Part shown: piece by piece, positions 7,823 through 16,513 of the stretch
Position numbering within the stretch: the first letter of the stretch is position 1
Layout: each line of letters starts with the position of its first letter
The notes under the pieces: generated by a model
The model's database searches: none
Seen by the model: the letters and a program-made list of their open reading frames with translations, nothing else
What the model was told of the DNA's origin: nothing
Translations under genes and position numbers: made by a program
Assembly (NCBI RefSeq): GCF_039993895.1
Contig: NZ_CP121194.1
Coordinates: 372,001-436,000 of the forward strand
Length of the DNA stretch: 64,000 nt
DNA from: Edaphobacter paludis
GTDB lineage: Bacteria > Acidobacteriota > Terriglobia > Terriglobales > Acidobacteriaceae
Direction: 5' to 3'

Positions 7823-9352
7823 ATGCTTGGCCATCGCGTACTGAATCTCGAAGACTACGCCACCATTCTCAAACGGAGATGGTGGATCATCGCCATTCCG
7901 ACGCTCATTTTGCCGATCGTCGCTTACGGAATCAGCCATTTCGTGCAACCCCGCTACGTCTCGCAAACGCTTGTTCTTGTCGAGCAGCAGAAGGTTCCCG
8001 ACAGTTACGTTAAGCCGGTTGTTACCGAAGACCTGAGCGCTCGACTCGCCACGATGAAGGAGCAGATCCTGAGCCGCTCCCGTCTGGAGCCCATCATTGA
8101 GCGCTTCAATCTTTATGGGACCACCAAGATGTCCATGGACGACCGCATTGATGCGGTTCGAAAGAACATCGAGATCAAGCCGATCCAATCGACGATCCCC
8201 GGAGCGGGCGGCTTGCCGGGCTTCTTCATCTCTTACCAGGCCAGCGAGGCGCGCACCGCCCAGCTCGTCTGCGGCGAAATCACTTCGCTCTTCGTCAACG
8301 AAAGCATCAGCGACCGCACCGCCTCCGCCGAGGGGACCACTGCCTTCCTGCAGGCACAGCTTGCCGATGCGAAGCGCAATCTCGACGATCAGGATGCCAA
8401 ACTAGCCCGCTTCCAGGAACAGAACTCCGGAAGGCTTCCCGACGAACAGGGCGCCAACTTGAATATGTTGAACAGTTTGAACACCCAGTTGGACGCTGCA
8501 ACGCAGGCGCTGGCGCGGCTTGAGCAGGATAAGAGCTACGAAGAGGCGATGCTTGCCCAGCAGAGTGCCCAGGGTTCCACGTCCGCTGGAGGGACCGTAG
8601 CTCCGCAGACCCAACAAGCTGAATTAGATGGGCTTCTTAGCCAGGAAGCTGATCTGACCTCCCGCTACACCGACGATTATCCTGATGTAGTTACTGTCCG
8701 CCGCAAGATCAAGGAACTCCGCGCGCAGATGGCGAAAGCTCCCGAGCCATCTACTGCCCCGGCCTCCTCTGCTCCGAGCCGTCACGATTCCCTGAGCGTA
8801 CAGCAGCTTCGCGCACAGCTTCGTGCGCTGGACCAGGCAATCACCCAGAAAAAGCACGATCAGGCCGAACTTCAGGTCCAGATCCGCGGCTACCAGGGAC
8901 GGATTCAGTCCACCCCGGCTGTGCAGGAGCAGTTCAAAAATATCACTCGCGATTACCAGACCGCGCAACAGTTCTATGATGATCTCCTCGGCAAGATGAA
9001 CCAGTCGAAGATGGCAACCGATCTCGAGAAGCGTCAGCAGGGAGAGAACTTCAAGGTCATGGACGAGCCCAACCTTCCCGAAGCGCCGACGTCTCCGAAC
9101 CGTCTGGTCTTCGCGACTGTGGGTTTTGCTGCAGGCATCGCGCTTGGCCTGTTGATCGTGGCCCTCATTGAATATCGCGACACCGCAGTGCGCAGCGAAC
9201 GCGATATCTGGGCGTTCACTAAGCTACCTACCCTGGCCGTCATCGGGTTCGCTGGCGACGAGCAGCCTGCGCCCTCTAAACATATTTGGCCATTTCGTCG
9301 TCGACCAGACATCCCAGCGGATACCAAGCCGCTGATGAACGCAGGCGGGTAA
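7823..9352 (+). CDS. GumC/Wzz-like polysaccharide chain-length determinant
   Basis: A 509-residue polysaccharide co-polymerase. It starts with the Wzz signature LNLEDYATILKRRWWII, has membrane helices at about residues 20-37 and 425-450, and between them long coiled coils (~170-400) with the QFKNITRDYQTAQQFYDDLL segment typical of the C-terminal half. It lacks a fused kinase domain; the kinase is the separate gene two places downstream. AAGGAG precedes the ATG. It should control chain length in the inner membrane together with the tyrosine kinase. Confidence 0.85.
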   Translation: MLGHRVLNLEDYATILKRRWWIIAIPTLILPIVAYGISHFVQPRYVSQTLVLVEQQKVPDSYVKPVVTEDLSARLATMKEQILSRSRLEPIIERFNLYGTTKMSMDDRIDAVRKNIEIKPIQSTIPGAGGLPGFFISYQASEARTAQLVCGEITSLFVNESISDRTASAEGTTAFLQAQLADAKRNLDDQDAKLARFQEQNSGRLPDEQGANLNMLNSLNTQLDAATQALARLEQDKSYEEAMLAQQSAQGSTSAGGTVAPQTQQAELDGLLSQEADLTSRYTDDYPDVVTVRRKIKELRAQMAKAPEPSTAPASSAPSRHDSLSVQQLRAQLRALDQAITQKKHDQAELQVQIRGYQGRIQSTPAVQEQFKNITRDYQTAQQFYDDLLGKMNQSKMATDLEKRQQGENFKVMDEPNLPEAPTSPNRLVFATVGFAAGIALGLLIVALIEYRDTAVRSERDIWAFTKLPTLAVIGFAGDEQPAPSKHIWPFRRRPDIPADTKPLMNAGG

Positions 9353-9354
9353 GC

Positions 9355-10290
9355 ATGTATAAAAGCTTTTACAAACTGCAAAGCAGCCCGTTCGGGACCA
9401 GCCCGGACCCGCGGTTCCTCTACATGATGCCGCACACCCGTGAGGCGCTGGCCTGCCTGGAGTATGGCATCTCTGCTCGCAAGGGGTTCACTGTTCTCAC
9501 TGGCGAGGTAGGCACCGGAAAGACGACCCTACTGCGTTGTGCCCTGAGTTCCTTCAGTACCCGACGCGTATGTACGTCCTTCGTCTTCAACCCTCGACTC
9601 GAAACATTGGACTTTCTGGAGTTCGTACTTACCGACTTCGGCATCGTTCCGGCGTCCCGGACCAAGTCCGGCATGCTCTTGCAGCTCAATCGCTGGCTGA
9701 TCGAGCGGTTTCGCATGGAAGAAACCTGCGTCGTCGTCGTTGATGAGGCGCAGAACCTCTCCTGGGAGTTGCTTGAGGAGATTCGCCTCCTTACCAACCT
9801 GGAGACCTCGTCAGAGAAGCTTCTGCAGATCGTGCTCTCCGGCCAGCCCGAGCTCGAGGAGAAGCTTCGTCATCCGAGCGTGCGTCAGCTTCGCCAGCGC
9901 GTCTCGCTTTGGTGCCGCACCCAATCGCTTACCGACGCCCAGACCCATTCCTATGTGGCCGAGCGTCTTCGCATAGCCGGTGCCTCCTGGCCGATATTTT
10001 CCGATCAGGCGCTCAATCTAGTCCATCGCTTCAGCCGCGGCATTCCCCGCATCATCAACCTGCTCTGCGAGCACTCGCTCATTTTGGGCTATGTGGAGCA
10101 GATGCGCGAGATTACTCCGGCCATCGTGGAAAACGTAGCAATTGAACTGGAACTCGAGACCCAGCCATTTCTTATCTCCTCCGCAGCAATGGGTGGCGGA
10201 GGCATGTCGTCGCCGCGCTCCATATCCGACGAGGCCCCTAGCTTCGGCACAGTTTTTAATGGTGATCCCACGGGAAGGCAAGACCGATGA
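9355..10290 (+). CDS. ExeA-like AAA ATPase of the exosortase/EPS locus
   Basis: A 311-residue ATPase starting MYKSFYKLQSSPFGTSPDPR, the N-terminal signature of the exosortase-associated ATPase family. Walker A is GEVGTGKTT (~residues 48-56) and Walker B VVVVDEAQ (~126-133); a sensor Arg region RLRQRV... follows. It is a cytoplasmic ATPase related to the general-secretion ATPase ExeA and is consistently placed between the chain-length protein and the tyrosine kinase. The start at 9355 is two bases after the upstream stop; the 3' end overlaps the kinase start as ATGA. Confidence 0.85.
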   Translation: MYKSFYKLQSSPFGTSPDPRFLYMMPHTREALACLEYGISARKGFTVLTGEVGTGKTTLLRCALSSFSTRRVCTSFVFNPRLETLDFLEFVLTDFGIVPASRTKSGMLLQLNRWLIERFRMEETCVVVVDEAQNLSWELLEEIRLLTNLETSSEKLLQIVLSGQPELEEKLRHPSVRQLRQRVSLWCRTQSLTDAQTHSYVAERLRIAGASWPIFSDQALNLVHRFSRGIPRIINLLCEHSLILGYVEQMREITPAIVENVAIELELETQPFLISSAAMGGGGMSSPRSISDEAPSFGTVFNGDPTGRQDR

Positions 10291-11255
10291 GCCGCATTTA
10301 CGAAGCACTCCAGAAAGCAGAATCCGAGCGTAAGCTGGACCAACACGAGCCACGAGCCTCCGAGCAGCAGATTGATTTGGAGCCTCTCACGCAGACCGCT
10401 GTCGCAGAGGCGGAATATGAGTCGCCCGTCGCCGCACCACCGGCAGCGGAGCGTTCCTCCAGATATGTTGCTCCGGTTGCCACCGCTCCTGCCGTAGCCA
10501 ACGGCACGCTCGATCTAAGCAAGATCGTCCGACGGCCCTGGAGCCCGTCGTTCTCCCAGCTTCCTGCTCTCCTGCAACGCGGACCAGCCGTTGAGCAGTT
10601 CCGCAGCCTGCGCTCGCGGATCTTCGAACTGCGCGACGTCAGCCCGCTTAAGTCGATCCTGATCAGCAGCGGCATGCCACAGGAAGGCAAGAGCTTTGTC
10701 TCCGTGAATCTCGCCCTTAGCCTGGCGCGCCATAAGAACAGCAAGGTGCTCTTGATCGATGGTGATATGCGTCGCTACACCACGCACCAGCTCCTTGGCT
10801 GCGAGTCCCAACCGGGATTGGCCGACTATCTCGGAGGCAAGGTCGGAATAGTGGAGATCATGCAGCGGGCTGAGGATATGCCGGTCACGGATGCCACAAA
10901 GCAGCAGCCCACGTTGCCCAACCTTACCTTTATCGCCGGAGGCAACGGTGGAGACAAGGCAGCAGATCTCTCGGGCAGCCCGCGATTCGGCGATCTGATC
11001 CGCCAGGCCTCCCCTTATTTTGATTGGATCATCGTCGACTCTTCGCCCGTCCTCCCCGTTTCGGATGCTGTCAACCTCGCTCGGTCCTGTGATGGCGTTC
11101 TTCTGGTTGCCCGCGGCGGAGTCACGAAATTTCCGATCGCTCAACGTGCGCAGAGCGAGCTGAAAGCCTCGAAGATTCTCGGCTTTGTGCTCAACGCCGT
11201 TCACGAAGCTCCCTTGATCGGAAGCTATTATGGATACGACGCGAAGAGTGAATAA
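10287..11255 (+). CDS. Tyrosine-protein kinase, CpsD/CapB type, of the exosortase/EPS locus
   Basis: A 322-residue BY-kinase catalytic protein. N-terminus MSRIYEALQKAESER is the family start. Walker A is MPQEGKSF, Walker A' LLIDGDMRR, and Walker B IIVDSSPVLPV. The C-terminus carries a short tyrosine cluster (SYYGYD), the usual autophosphorylation tail. The kinase should cycle phosphorylation on the tail and work with the separate GumC-like transmembrane protein to regulate polymerisation and export. It is the last gene of the coupled run starting at 5820. Confidence 0.85.
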   Translation: MSRIYEALQKAESERKLDQHEPRASEQQIDLEPLTQTAVAEAEYESPVAAPPAAERSSRYVAPVATAPAVANGTLDLSKIVRRPWSPSFSQLPALLQRGPAVEQFRSLRSRIFELRDVSPLKSILISSGMPQEGKSFVSVNLALSLARHKNSKVLLIDGDMRRYTTHQLLGCESQPGLADYLGGKVGIVEIMQRAEDMPVTDATKQQPTLPNLTFIAGGNGGDKAADLSGSPRFGDLIRQASPYFDWIIVDSSPVLPVSDAVNLARSCDGVLLVARGGVTKFPIAQRAQSELKASKILGFVLNAVHEAPLIGSYYGYDAKSE

Positions 11256-11500
11256 GAACATGCTTAGAAATTAGAGACGAAAGATGTCTTGTATTGTTTG
11301 TATTACGGCATCATCCTGTCACTGGGCACAGCCGCGCAGGGACAGGCAGTGATACATTGCCGTCGCCATTCTTTGCTGTACTCCCGAACGCAGTGAACGC
11401 TCCCCCCGTTTCTTTTCACTCGTTATCTGGGAAGGTGATTGATATCGCCCGCTGTATTTCATGATTTTTTGACAGGTTTCAAGAGAGAGCAATCGACGTA

Positions 11501-12877
11501 ATGATCCGGTTATTCAACGTCTACTATCCAACGCGCACCATCGTTCTACTGTTGTGCGAAGCGCTGATTATCGGCGGTTCCTTTCTGCTGGCGACCGTGC
11601 TGATCGCCGGGCCTGACAGTTACCTCATTCTTAATTTTGAATACGGCTGGGTTAAGATTGTCAGCCTAATAATCCTTACCCTCCTGATTTCCTACTACTT
11701 CGATCTGTATGAGCCGCAGCGCATCTCCGAGCACTGGGAGATCTACTTTCGCCTCCTTCTAGTCCTGGGTTTCCTGTCCTTCCTGCTCTCAGGTGTGATC
11801 TATCTCTATCCCGGCGCGGACATAGCTCACTCCGTCCTGCTGCTGGGCCTCATATTCCTTACCGGGTCGCTGGTGGCGTGGCGCAGGGCTTACGAGTGGC
11901 TCATCGGCAGGGAGGCTTTCCGCGAGAGAGTCTACATCCTCGGCAACGGTGAACGCGCCCAGATGGTCGCCCAACTCCTCCGCACCCGCAAAGATGCAGG
12001 CATGGAGGTCGTTGGATGCGATGGCTTCGCCGCAAGTGCGCAAGACCAAAATCAGGTATTTGCTGCGGCTCTTAGCGATGTCGATGGCAGCAAGCATCAC
12101 ATTGACCGTGTAATTGTTGCCCTAGAGGACCGACGCGGTTCGCTGCCTCTCCGCGAGATGCTCAAGCTCCGCTTCAACGGCGTAATCATTGAAGAATCAG
12201 GTGCTTTGCTGGAGCGGTTGACCGGCAAGCTATATCTCGACGGTCTTCGTCCCAGCAACTTCATCTATAGCGAAGGCTTCCGCGTAAAGCCGTCGCAGCA
12301 GATCGCCCGTCGCCTCGTCTCTACTTTGACGGCAGCCTTGGGGCTGCTTCTGTTTCTACCGTTCTTTCCTTTTGTCGTTCTGATGGTTCGCCTATCGTCC
12401 CCCGGCCCCATCTTCTTCCGCCAGACCCGGGTGGGCATGAACGGTCGCAACTTCTCCGTCTACAAATTTCGAACCATGCGAACAGACGCCGAAGCAGCCG
12501 GCGCCAAGTGGGCCACGAAAAACGATCCTCGAGTCACAAGAGTCGGCATGTTTATGCGCAAGACAAGGCTCGACGAGGTTCCTCAGCTTTGGAATGTATT
12601 GCGCGGCGACATGGGCTTCGTTGGTCCTCGCCCTGAGCGGCCTGAGTTCGTTCCCTGGCTCTCCGAGCAGATTCCCTACTTCGATCTGCGCCACATGATT
12701 CGTCCGGGTCTCACAGGATGGGCCCAAGTTCGCTACGGCTACGGAGCCACCCTCGCCCAAAGCCGCGAAAAACTGGAGTTTGACCTTTATTACATCAAAC
12801 ACATGTCTCTCGGGCTCGATCTTCTCATCATGTTCGAAACAGTTAAGACCATTATCCGTCGCCAGGGAGCGCAATAG
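11501..12877 (+). CDS. Undecaprenyl-phosphate sugar phosphotransferase (EpsB/WbaP-like), exosortase-locus type
   Basis: A 458-residue initiating sugar transferase. The N-terminal part has four or five membrane helices (residues ~12-130), the middle is a Rossmann-like domain (YILGNGERAQMVAQLL), and the C-terminal ~190 residues are the bacterial sugar transferase domain (SPGPIFFRQTRVG, FRTMRTDAE, RLDEVPQLWNVLRGDM, GPRPERPEF, RPGLTGWAQV). It adds the first sugar phosphate to the lipid carrier. A 245-base gap separates it from the kinase gene, so it probably has its own promoter; I see no strong sigma-54 match there. Confidence 0.88.
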   Translation: MIRLFNVYYPTRTIVLLLCEALIIGGSFLLATVLIAGPDSYLILNFEYGWVKIVSLIILTLLISYYFDLYEPQRISEHWEIYFRLLLVLGFLSFLLSGVIYLYPGADIAHSVLLLGLIFLTGSLVAWRRAYEWLIGREAFRERVYILGNGERAQMVAQLLRTRKDAGMEVVGCDGFAASAQDQNQVFAAALSDVDGSKHHIDRVIVALEDRRGSLPLREMLKLRFNGVIIEESGALLERLTGKLYLDGLRPSNFIYSEGFRVKPSQQIARRLVSTLTAALGLLLFLPFFPFVVLMVRLSSPGPIFFRQTRVGMNGRNFSVYKFRTMRTDAEAAGAKWATKNDPRVTRVGMFMRKTRLDEVPQLWNVLRGDMGFVGPRPERPEFVPWLSEQIPYFDLRHMIRPGLTGWAQVRYGYGATLAQSREKLEFDLYYIKHMSLGLDLLIMFETVKTIIRRQGAQ

Positions 12878-12925
12878 GACAGGATCGTCAAAACCCCGTT
12901 GACTGGGACTGTCCTATGGAAAATT

Positions 12926-14047
12926 TTAGTAAATCCTGCCTCGCGATGATAGCGCCGGTTTCAGCGTTCTTTCAGATGTCTTTTTGACCAGCCCTGGAAT
13001 CCGCAACGGTCGCGGTGGAACCTCAGGCATGCCTACCTCGCTCAACTTGTAAAGCAGCGACCGATAGCTGATTTGAAGCCACTTAGCCGTCTTTTGCCGG
13101 TTCCAGCTATTCTCCTGCAGCACTTTCAAAATGATCTGGCGCTCGAGATCCTGTGTAGCTTTTTTCGTAATGTCCTTCAGGGACACCGGTTCGCTCAGAT
13201 CAATTTCCGTCGTAATGCCACTCCGCGGCGTCTCCGGCATCAACTCTGCAACCAGTGCATCTTCGCTACCTATAAGGACGTAGCTCCGGATCAGGTTCTC
13301 CAACTGCCGGATGTTGCCCGGCCAATGGTAGTTCTGCATCAACCGTACAGCGCTCTTGGAGAGTAACTCCGGTGCATGGTGGAAAACTTTTGCATAGTGG
13401 TCAATAAAATAATCGATCAGAATTGGAAGATCCGCGATTCGCTGCCTCAGCGGCGGAAGATTAATAGTTACCGCGTTGATTCTAAAGAGAAAATCAAGTC
13501 GGAACGTCCCATCCTCCACCTGATTACGGAGGTCGCAGTTTGCGGCGGATACCAGCCGGGTAGTAATCGTGCGAGGATCATGGCCACCCACGCGAGTAAA
13601 GGTTCCGTCTTGCAATACCTGCAATAACTTGGCTTGTACGGCCAGGTCGAGACTTCCCACCTCGTCGAGGAACAGAGTTCCCAGGTGCGCCTGCTCCACT
13701 CTGCCCTGTTTGGTCGACATGGCACCGGTAAAGGCACCCTTTTCATATCCGAACAGCTCGGTCTCCAGCAGAGAATGCGGTATGGCTGGACAACTCACCT
13801 TGACGAGAGATCCGCTGGCCCGCTTGGAAAGAGCATGGAGCAGGCGGACGCAGACCTCTTTGCCTGTTCCACTTTCCCCTTGAATGAGAACGGGCACGTC
13901 AGTCTCCGCAACCCGTTCTAACTTGTTCCGGACCGCCTGCATCGCTGCGGTCTTCCCAAAGATGATATCGAGAGGCGGGAGATTGAGTGCAGCAACGGAT
14001 TCCGATTGGTGAATCAAGATTATTTTCCTATCAAGGTGCAGGGGCAC
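12926..14047 (-). CDS. Sigma-54-dependent transcriptional activator without sensor domain
   Basis: A 373-residue enhancer-binding protein. After only about 28 N-terminal residues the AAA+ domain begins (FGKTAAMQAVRNKLERV); Walker A GESGTGKE, the sigma-54 contact loop GAFTGA, Walker B LFLDEVG and the arginine-finger region RIADLPILIDYF are intact. A Fis-type helix-turn-helix lies at about residues 305-340 (SWNRQKTAKWLQISYRSLLYKL). Lack of a receiver or ligand domain recalls PspF-like activators, which are controlled by a partner protein. It lies beside the exopolysaccharide operon and is divergent from a second activator. Confidence 0.88.
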   Translation of the reverse strand: MPLHLDRKIILIHQSESVAALNLPPLDIIFGKTAAMQAVRNKLERVAETDVPVLIQGESGTGKEVCVRLLHALSKRASGSLVKVSCPAIPHSLLETELFGYEKGAFTGAMSTKQGRVEQAHLGTLFLDEVGSLDLAVQAKLLQVLQDGTFTRVGGHDPRTITTRLVSAANCDLRNQVEDGTFRLDFLFRINAVTINLPPLRQRIADLPILIDYFIDHYAKVFHHAPELLSKSAVRLMQNYHWPGNIRQLENLIRSYVLIGSEDALVAELMPETPRSGITTEIDLSEPVSLKDITKKATQDLERQIILKVLQENSWNRQKTAKWLQISYRSLLYKLSEVGMPEVPPRPLRIPGLVKKTSERTLKPALSSRGRIY

Positions 14048-14070
14048 AGTAAAAGCAATACTCTATCTGT

Positions 14071-14087
14071 TGCACGTCGATAACCAA
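14071..14087 (-). promoter_or_regulatory. Weak sigma-54-like site before the sensorless activator
   Basis: The minus strand reads TTGGTTATCGACGTGCA, with GG and GC 10 bases apart and TGCA at -12, but the -24 element is poor (TGGTTA). The start would lie only about 14 bases before the ATG at 14047. It may be chance. Confidence 0.25.
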
Positions 14088-14254
14088 TCAGATAGTAGCA
14101 AGAGAGCTGAATTCGTTTTTGGCTTCAAAGGGAGAGCCGCGAAAAATATTACGGTCGAAGCGAGTCTGTAATCCTGTATTTATCAACCTTTCTACAGTCA
14201 CAGGGAAAATGTTTACCAAAGTAATCTGCAAAAAAATGGTATTTTCTTATCTGC

Positions 14255-14270
14255 TGCAACGATCGTTGCA
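14255..14270. promoter_or_regulatory. 16-bp perfect palindrome between the two activator genes
   Basis: TGCAACGATCGTTGCA is a perfect 16-bp palindrome in the 480-base gap 14048-14527 between the divergent activators. Its position suits a shared operator or enhancer site. The gap also holds a CTATCTG/CAGATAG inverted repeat (14063-14069 and 14089-14095) and the hairpin at 14485-14508; I see no gene in it. Confidence 0.45.
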
Positions 14271-14484
14271 TAGTAAGCTAGACCTGTCCGGGAAGGGGAA
14301 AGGGAAAACCTTTATCCCTTTTCTCGGCAAACTTGTTAACATTTTTTTCTTTGGCAGTCCTTTTAGCACGATCTAAAATTCCTTCATCTAAGTTTCCAGT
14401 GTTCCTGAGGGCCTGCTTGGACGAATAGATCGAAGGCCCAGTTTGGACTCAAATAGTGAAGGCTTGAGTTCTCGAGTATCGCAA

Positions 14485-14508
14485 GTTTTGGGTCCGTTGA
14501 CCCAAAAC
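14485..14508 (+). promoter_or_regulatory. Hairpin in the leader of the sigma-54 regulator
   Basis: GTTTTGGGTC (14485-14494) pairs perfectly with GACCCAAAAC (14499-14508) over a CGTT loop. It ends 19 bases before the ATG at 14528, just upstream of the AAAAGAGG ribosome-binding site. It could be an operator or an mRNA element that affects translation. Confidence 0.45.
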
Positions 14509-14527
14509 GGCGAAAAGAGGTTTTTGT

Positions 14528-15955
14528 ATGTCAGCTTCGCTGTCTTATCCGGTCTCTGCCTCGAAGTCCATTGCGAAATCGCGGGCCCAGATTCTTATCC
14601 TGGAGCCAGACCTGGCGGTTCTTGACTATCTCCGATCAACTCTCAGAGGGAAATACGCGCTTAACCTGTTCTCTGAAGAACAGACCCTGCTCGACCGACT
14701 CGATCAGCACGACGATCCTGATCTTTTGTTGCTCGCATTGCATAGCAATCGTGATCCCATTCCCCTCCTGACCCAGGTTCGTTGCACAAAGCCGCATCTT
14801 CCTGTGATTGTGCTTTCGGGCTCGTCTGAGTTGCGTGACATTGAAACGGTCATCAGGCTCGGAGTCCGCGCTATCGTGATGAAGCCGTTCGTTGGCTGCG
14901 ATGTGGAAGCAACCATCGAAGAGCATCTTGCCTCTGCGGACAAGAAGACGTCCGCGGACACGCCTCGCGAAATTCCTCTCAATGAGACGCATTCCTTTGT
15001 CCGCTCCAGCAAACGTATGCGCGATCTGGAGTCCCAGGCAGCGCTTGTCGCCCGGGCAGATATCCCTCTGCTCATTCTGGGGGAAAGCGGCACGGGTAAA
15101 GAGATACTTGCGTTGTACACGCATATGATGTCGGCCCGCAGCCAGCATATTTTTTTGAAGGTCAATTGTGCGGCGGTTCCTGCCGAGCTTCTCGAAAGCG
15201 AACTGTTCGGTTATGAGCAAGGGGCGTTTACTGGTGCAATCAAGACCAAGCCCGGCAAGTTTGAGGTCTGCACCGGAGGAACAATTTTTCTGGATGAAAT
15301 CGGAGAGATGCCGGCCATCCTGCAAGCCAAGTTATTGCAGGTCCTGCAGGACGGAACTTTTTCGCGTCTGGGTAGTCGTGCTCCCATGAAGGTTGATGTG
15401 CGCGTAATTGCGGCAACGAATATCAACATGAAAGAAGCAATGGCACAGAAGACGTTTCGCGAGGATTTGTACTATCGCTTGAATGGCTTCACGTTGAATA
15501 TTCCGCCGCTGCGCGAACGCCGGGAGGAGATTCCTGTACTTGCTGAGTACTTTATGCGAAAGGGAGCGAAGCGATATGGCCGTGACGAGCTCTCATTTTC
15601 CCCGAAGCTGATGAACGCCCTGACTGAGCACGTCTGGCCGGGTAACTTGCGCGAGTTGGAAAATGTCGTGAACCGCTATCTCGTCCTGGGAGACGAACGG
15701 GCCATTCTGGAAGAGCTTTCTCCCTCAAACGGCACTCAAAGCACTTCCAGTCCGGTTGCGGAGACGCCTGGCAGTGCAGGGCTCAAGGCGCTTGTCCGAG
15801 GGTTAAAGGGCGATGCAGAAGCAACAGCGATTGCACGGGTACTCGAGGGCACGGGATGGAACCGGAAGGCTGCGGCAAGCGATCTTCAAATCAGTTATAA
15901 GGCGTTGCTCTACAAGATCAAGCAATACGATCTCTCGCCGCGGAGTCAAGCTTAG
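14528..15955 (+). CDS. Sigma-54-dependent response regulator with degenerate receiver (PrsR-like)
   Basis: A 475-residue protein with receiver (~21-135), AAA+ (~155-395) and Fis HTH (~430-465). AAA+ motifs are intact: GESGTGKE, GAFTGA, IFLDEIGEMP. The receiver keeps the switch Lys (MKPF) and Ser, but the phospho-acceptor Asp is replaced by Ala70 (DLLLLALHS) and the acidic pocket is LEPD. It therefore cannot be phosphorylated in the usual way. In exosortase loci of other bacteria PrsR is paired with the kinase PrsK; no kinase is present here. It is the likely activator of the sigma-54 sites at 3.6 and 5.3-5.5 kb. Confidence 0.88.
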   Translation: MSASLSYPVSASKSIAKSRAQILILEPDLAVLDYLRSTLRGKYALNLFSEEQTLLDRLDQHDDPDLLLLALHSNRDPIPLLTQVRCTKPHLPVIVLSGSSELRDIETVIRLGVRAIVMKPFVGCDVEATIEEHLASADKKTSADTPREIPLNETHSFVRSSKRMRDLESQAALVARADIPLLILGESGTGKEILALYTHMMSARSQHIFLKVNCAAVPAELLESELFGYEQGAFTGAIKTKPGKFEVCTGGTIFLDEIGEMPAILQAKLLQVLQDGTFSRLGSRAPMKVDVRVIAATNINMKEAMAQKTFREDLYYRLNGFTLNIPPLRERREEIPVLAEYFMRKGAKRYGRDELSFSPKLMNALTEHVWPGNLRELENVVNRYLVLGDERAILEELSPSNGTQSTSSPVAETPGSAGLKALVRGLKGDAEATAIARVLEGTGWNRKAAASDLQISYKALLYKIKQYDLSPRSQA

Positions 15956-16455
15956 TGGCACACCTTGAAGATGGTGAAGCGGGCAATATACATAGGATCG
16001 TCGTCCGATATGAAGATCGTGCGGTGCGTGGGTTCGCGGATATAACTGATCTGGGGTCGGTTGAGGAGCTTCTGCATGGTACGCAGGAGTCTCCTTTGGA
16101 GTCCATTCGTTTGCGTTTATTGGACTCTCAGGTAGTCCAGGAGGTGCCCACCAAGGACGCCAAGGCGGTTTTTTTCGTCAAGACGTTTGAAGGGGATCTC
16201 AAACACCGTGCACTGCATTTTCATGGGCACGCTCCTGTGCTGGACGGGCTTTGGGTACGGGTGTACTTCCATGACAGCGAGATGATCGAAGGGATTGTTA
16301 GCAATAACTCCGATTTTGTCCTCCAGGACGGGTTCTTTTTAATGCCCACCGATCCGAATGGCAATAACAAGCTGGTTTATGTGCTCAAGGGCAAGCTTAA
16401 AGATTTTCACGTATTGGGCTTACGGAACCCGTCCAAGAGCCTCCATAAAGCTTGA
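15955..16455 (+). CDS. Conserved protein coupled to the sigma-54 regulator, unknown function
   Basis: A 166-residue soluble protein starting with GTG that overlaps the TAG stop of the regulator by one base. The first half includes IHRIVVRYEDRAVRGFADI. The second half (~90-160) has VRVYFHDSEMIEGIVSNN followed by FFLMPTDPNGNN and KDFHVLG, a small beta-rich module that may belong to the DUF6982-like group; this naming is from memory and unsure. Tight coupling to a regulator with a dead receiver suggests it may be a signalling partner, but this is inference. Confidence 0.6.
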   Translation: MAHLEDGEAGNIHRIVVRYEDRAVRGFADITDLGSVEELLHGTQESPLESIRLRLLDSQVVQEVPTKDAKAVFFVKTFEGDLKHRALHFHGHAPVLDGLWVRVYFHDSEMIEGIVSNNSDFVLQDGFFLMPTDPNGNNKLVYVLKGKLKDFHVLGLRNPSKSLHKA

Positions 16456-16513
16456 CGCGGAGAGGTGACAGTGTTCCGGTCCGCGAGTTAGTCTTTCTTC
16501 AGGAAGGAACTCG

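Noticed and set aside
11326-11342. GG-N10-GC match upstream of the sugar transferase gene
   Set aside because: Only the invariant dinucleotides fit; TTGC is missing, so I did not call a promoter.
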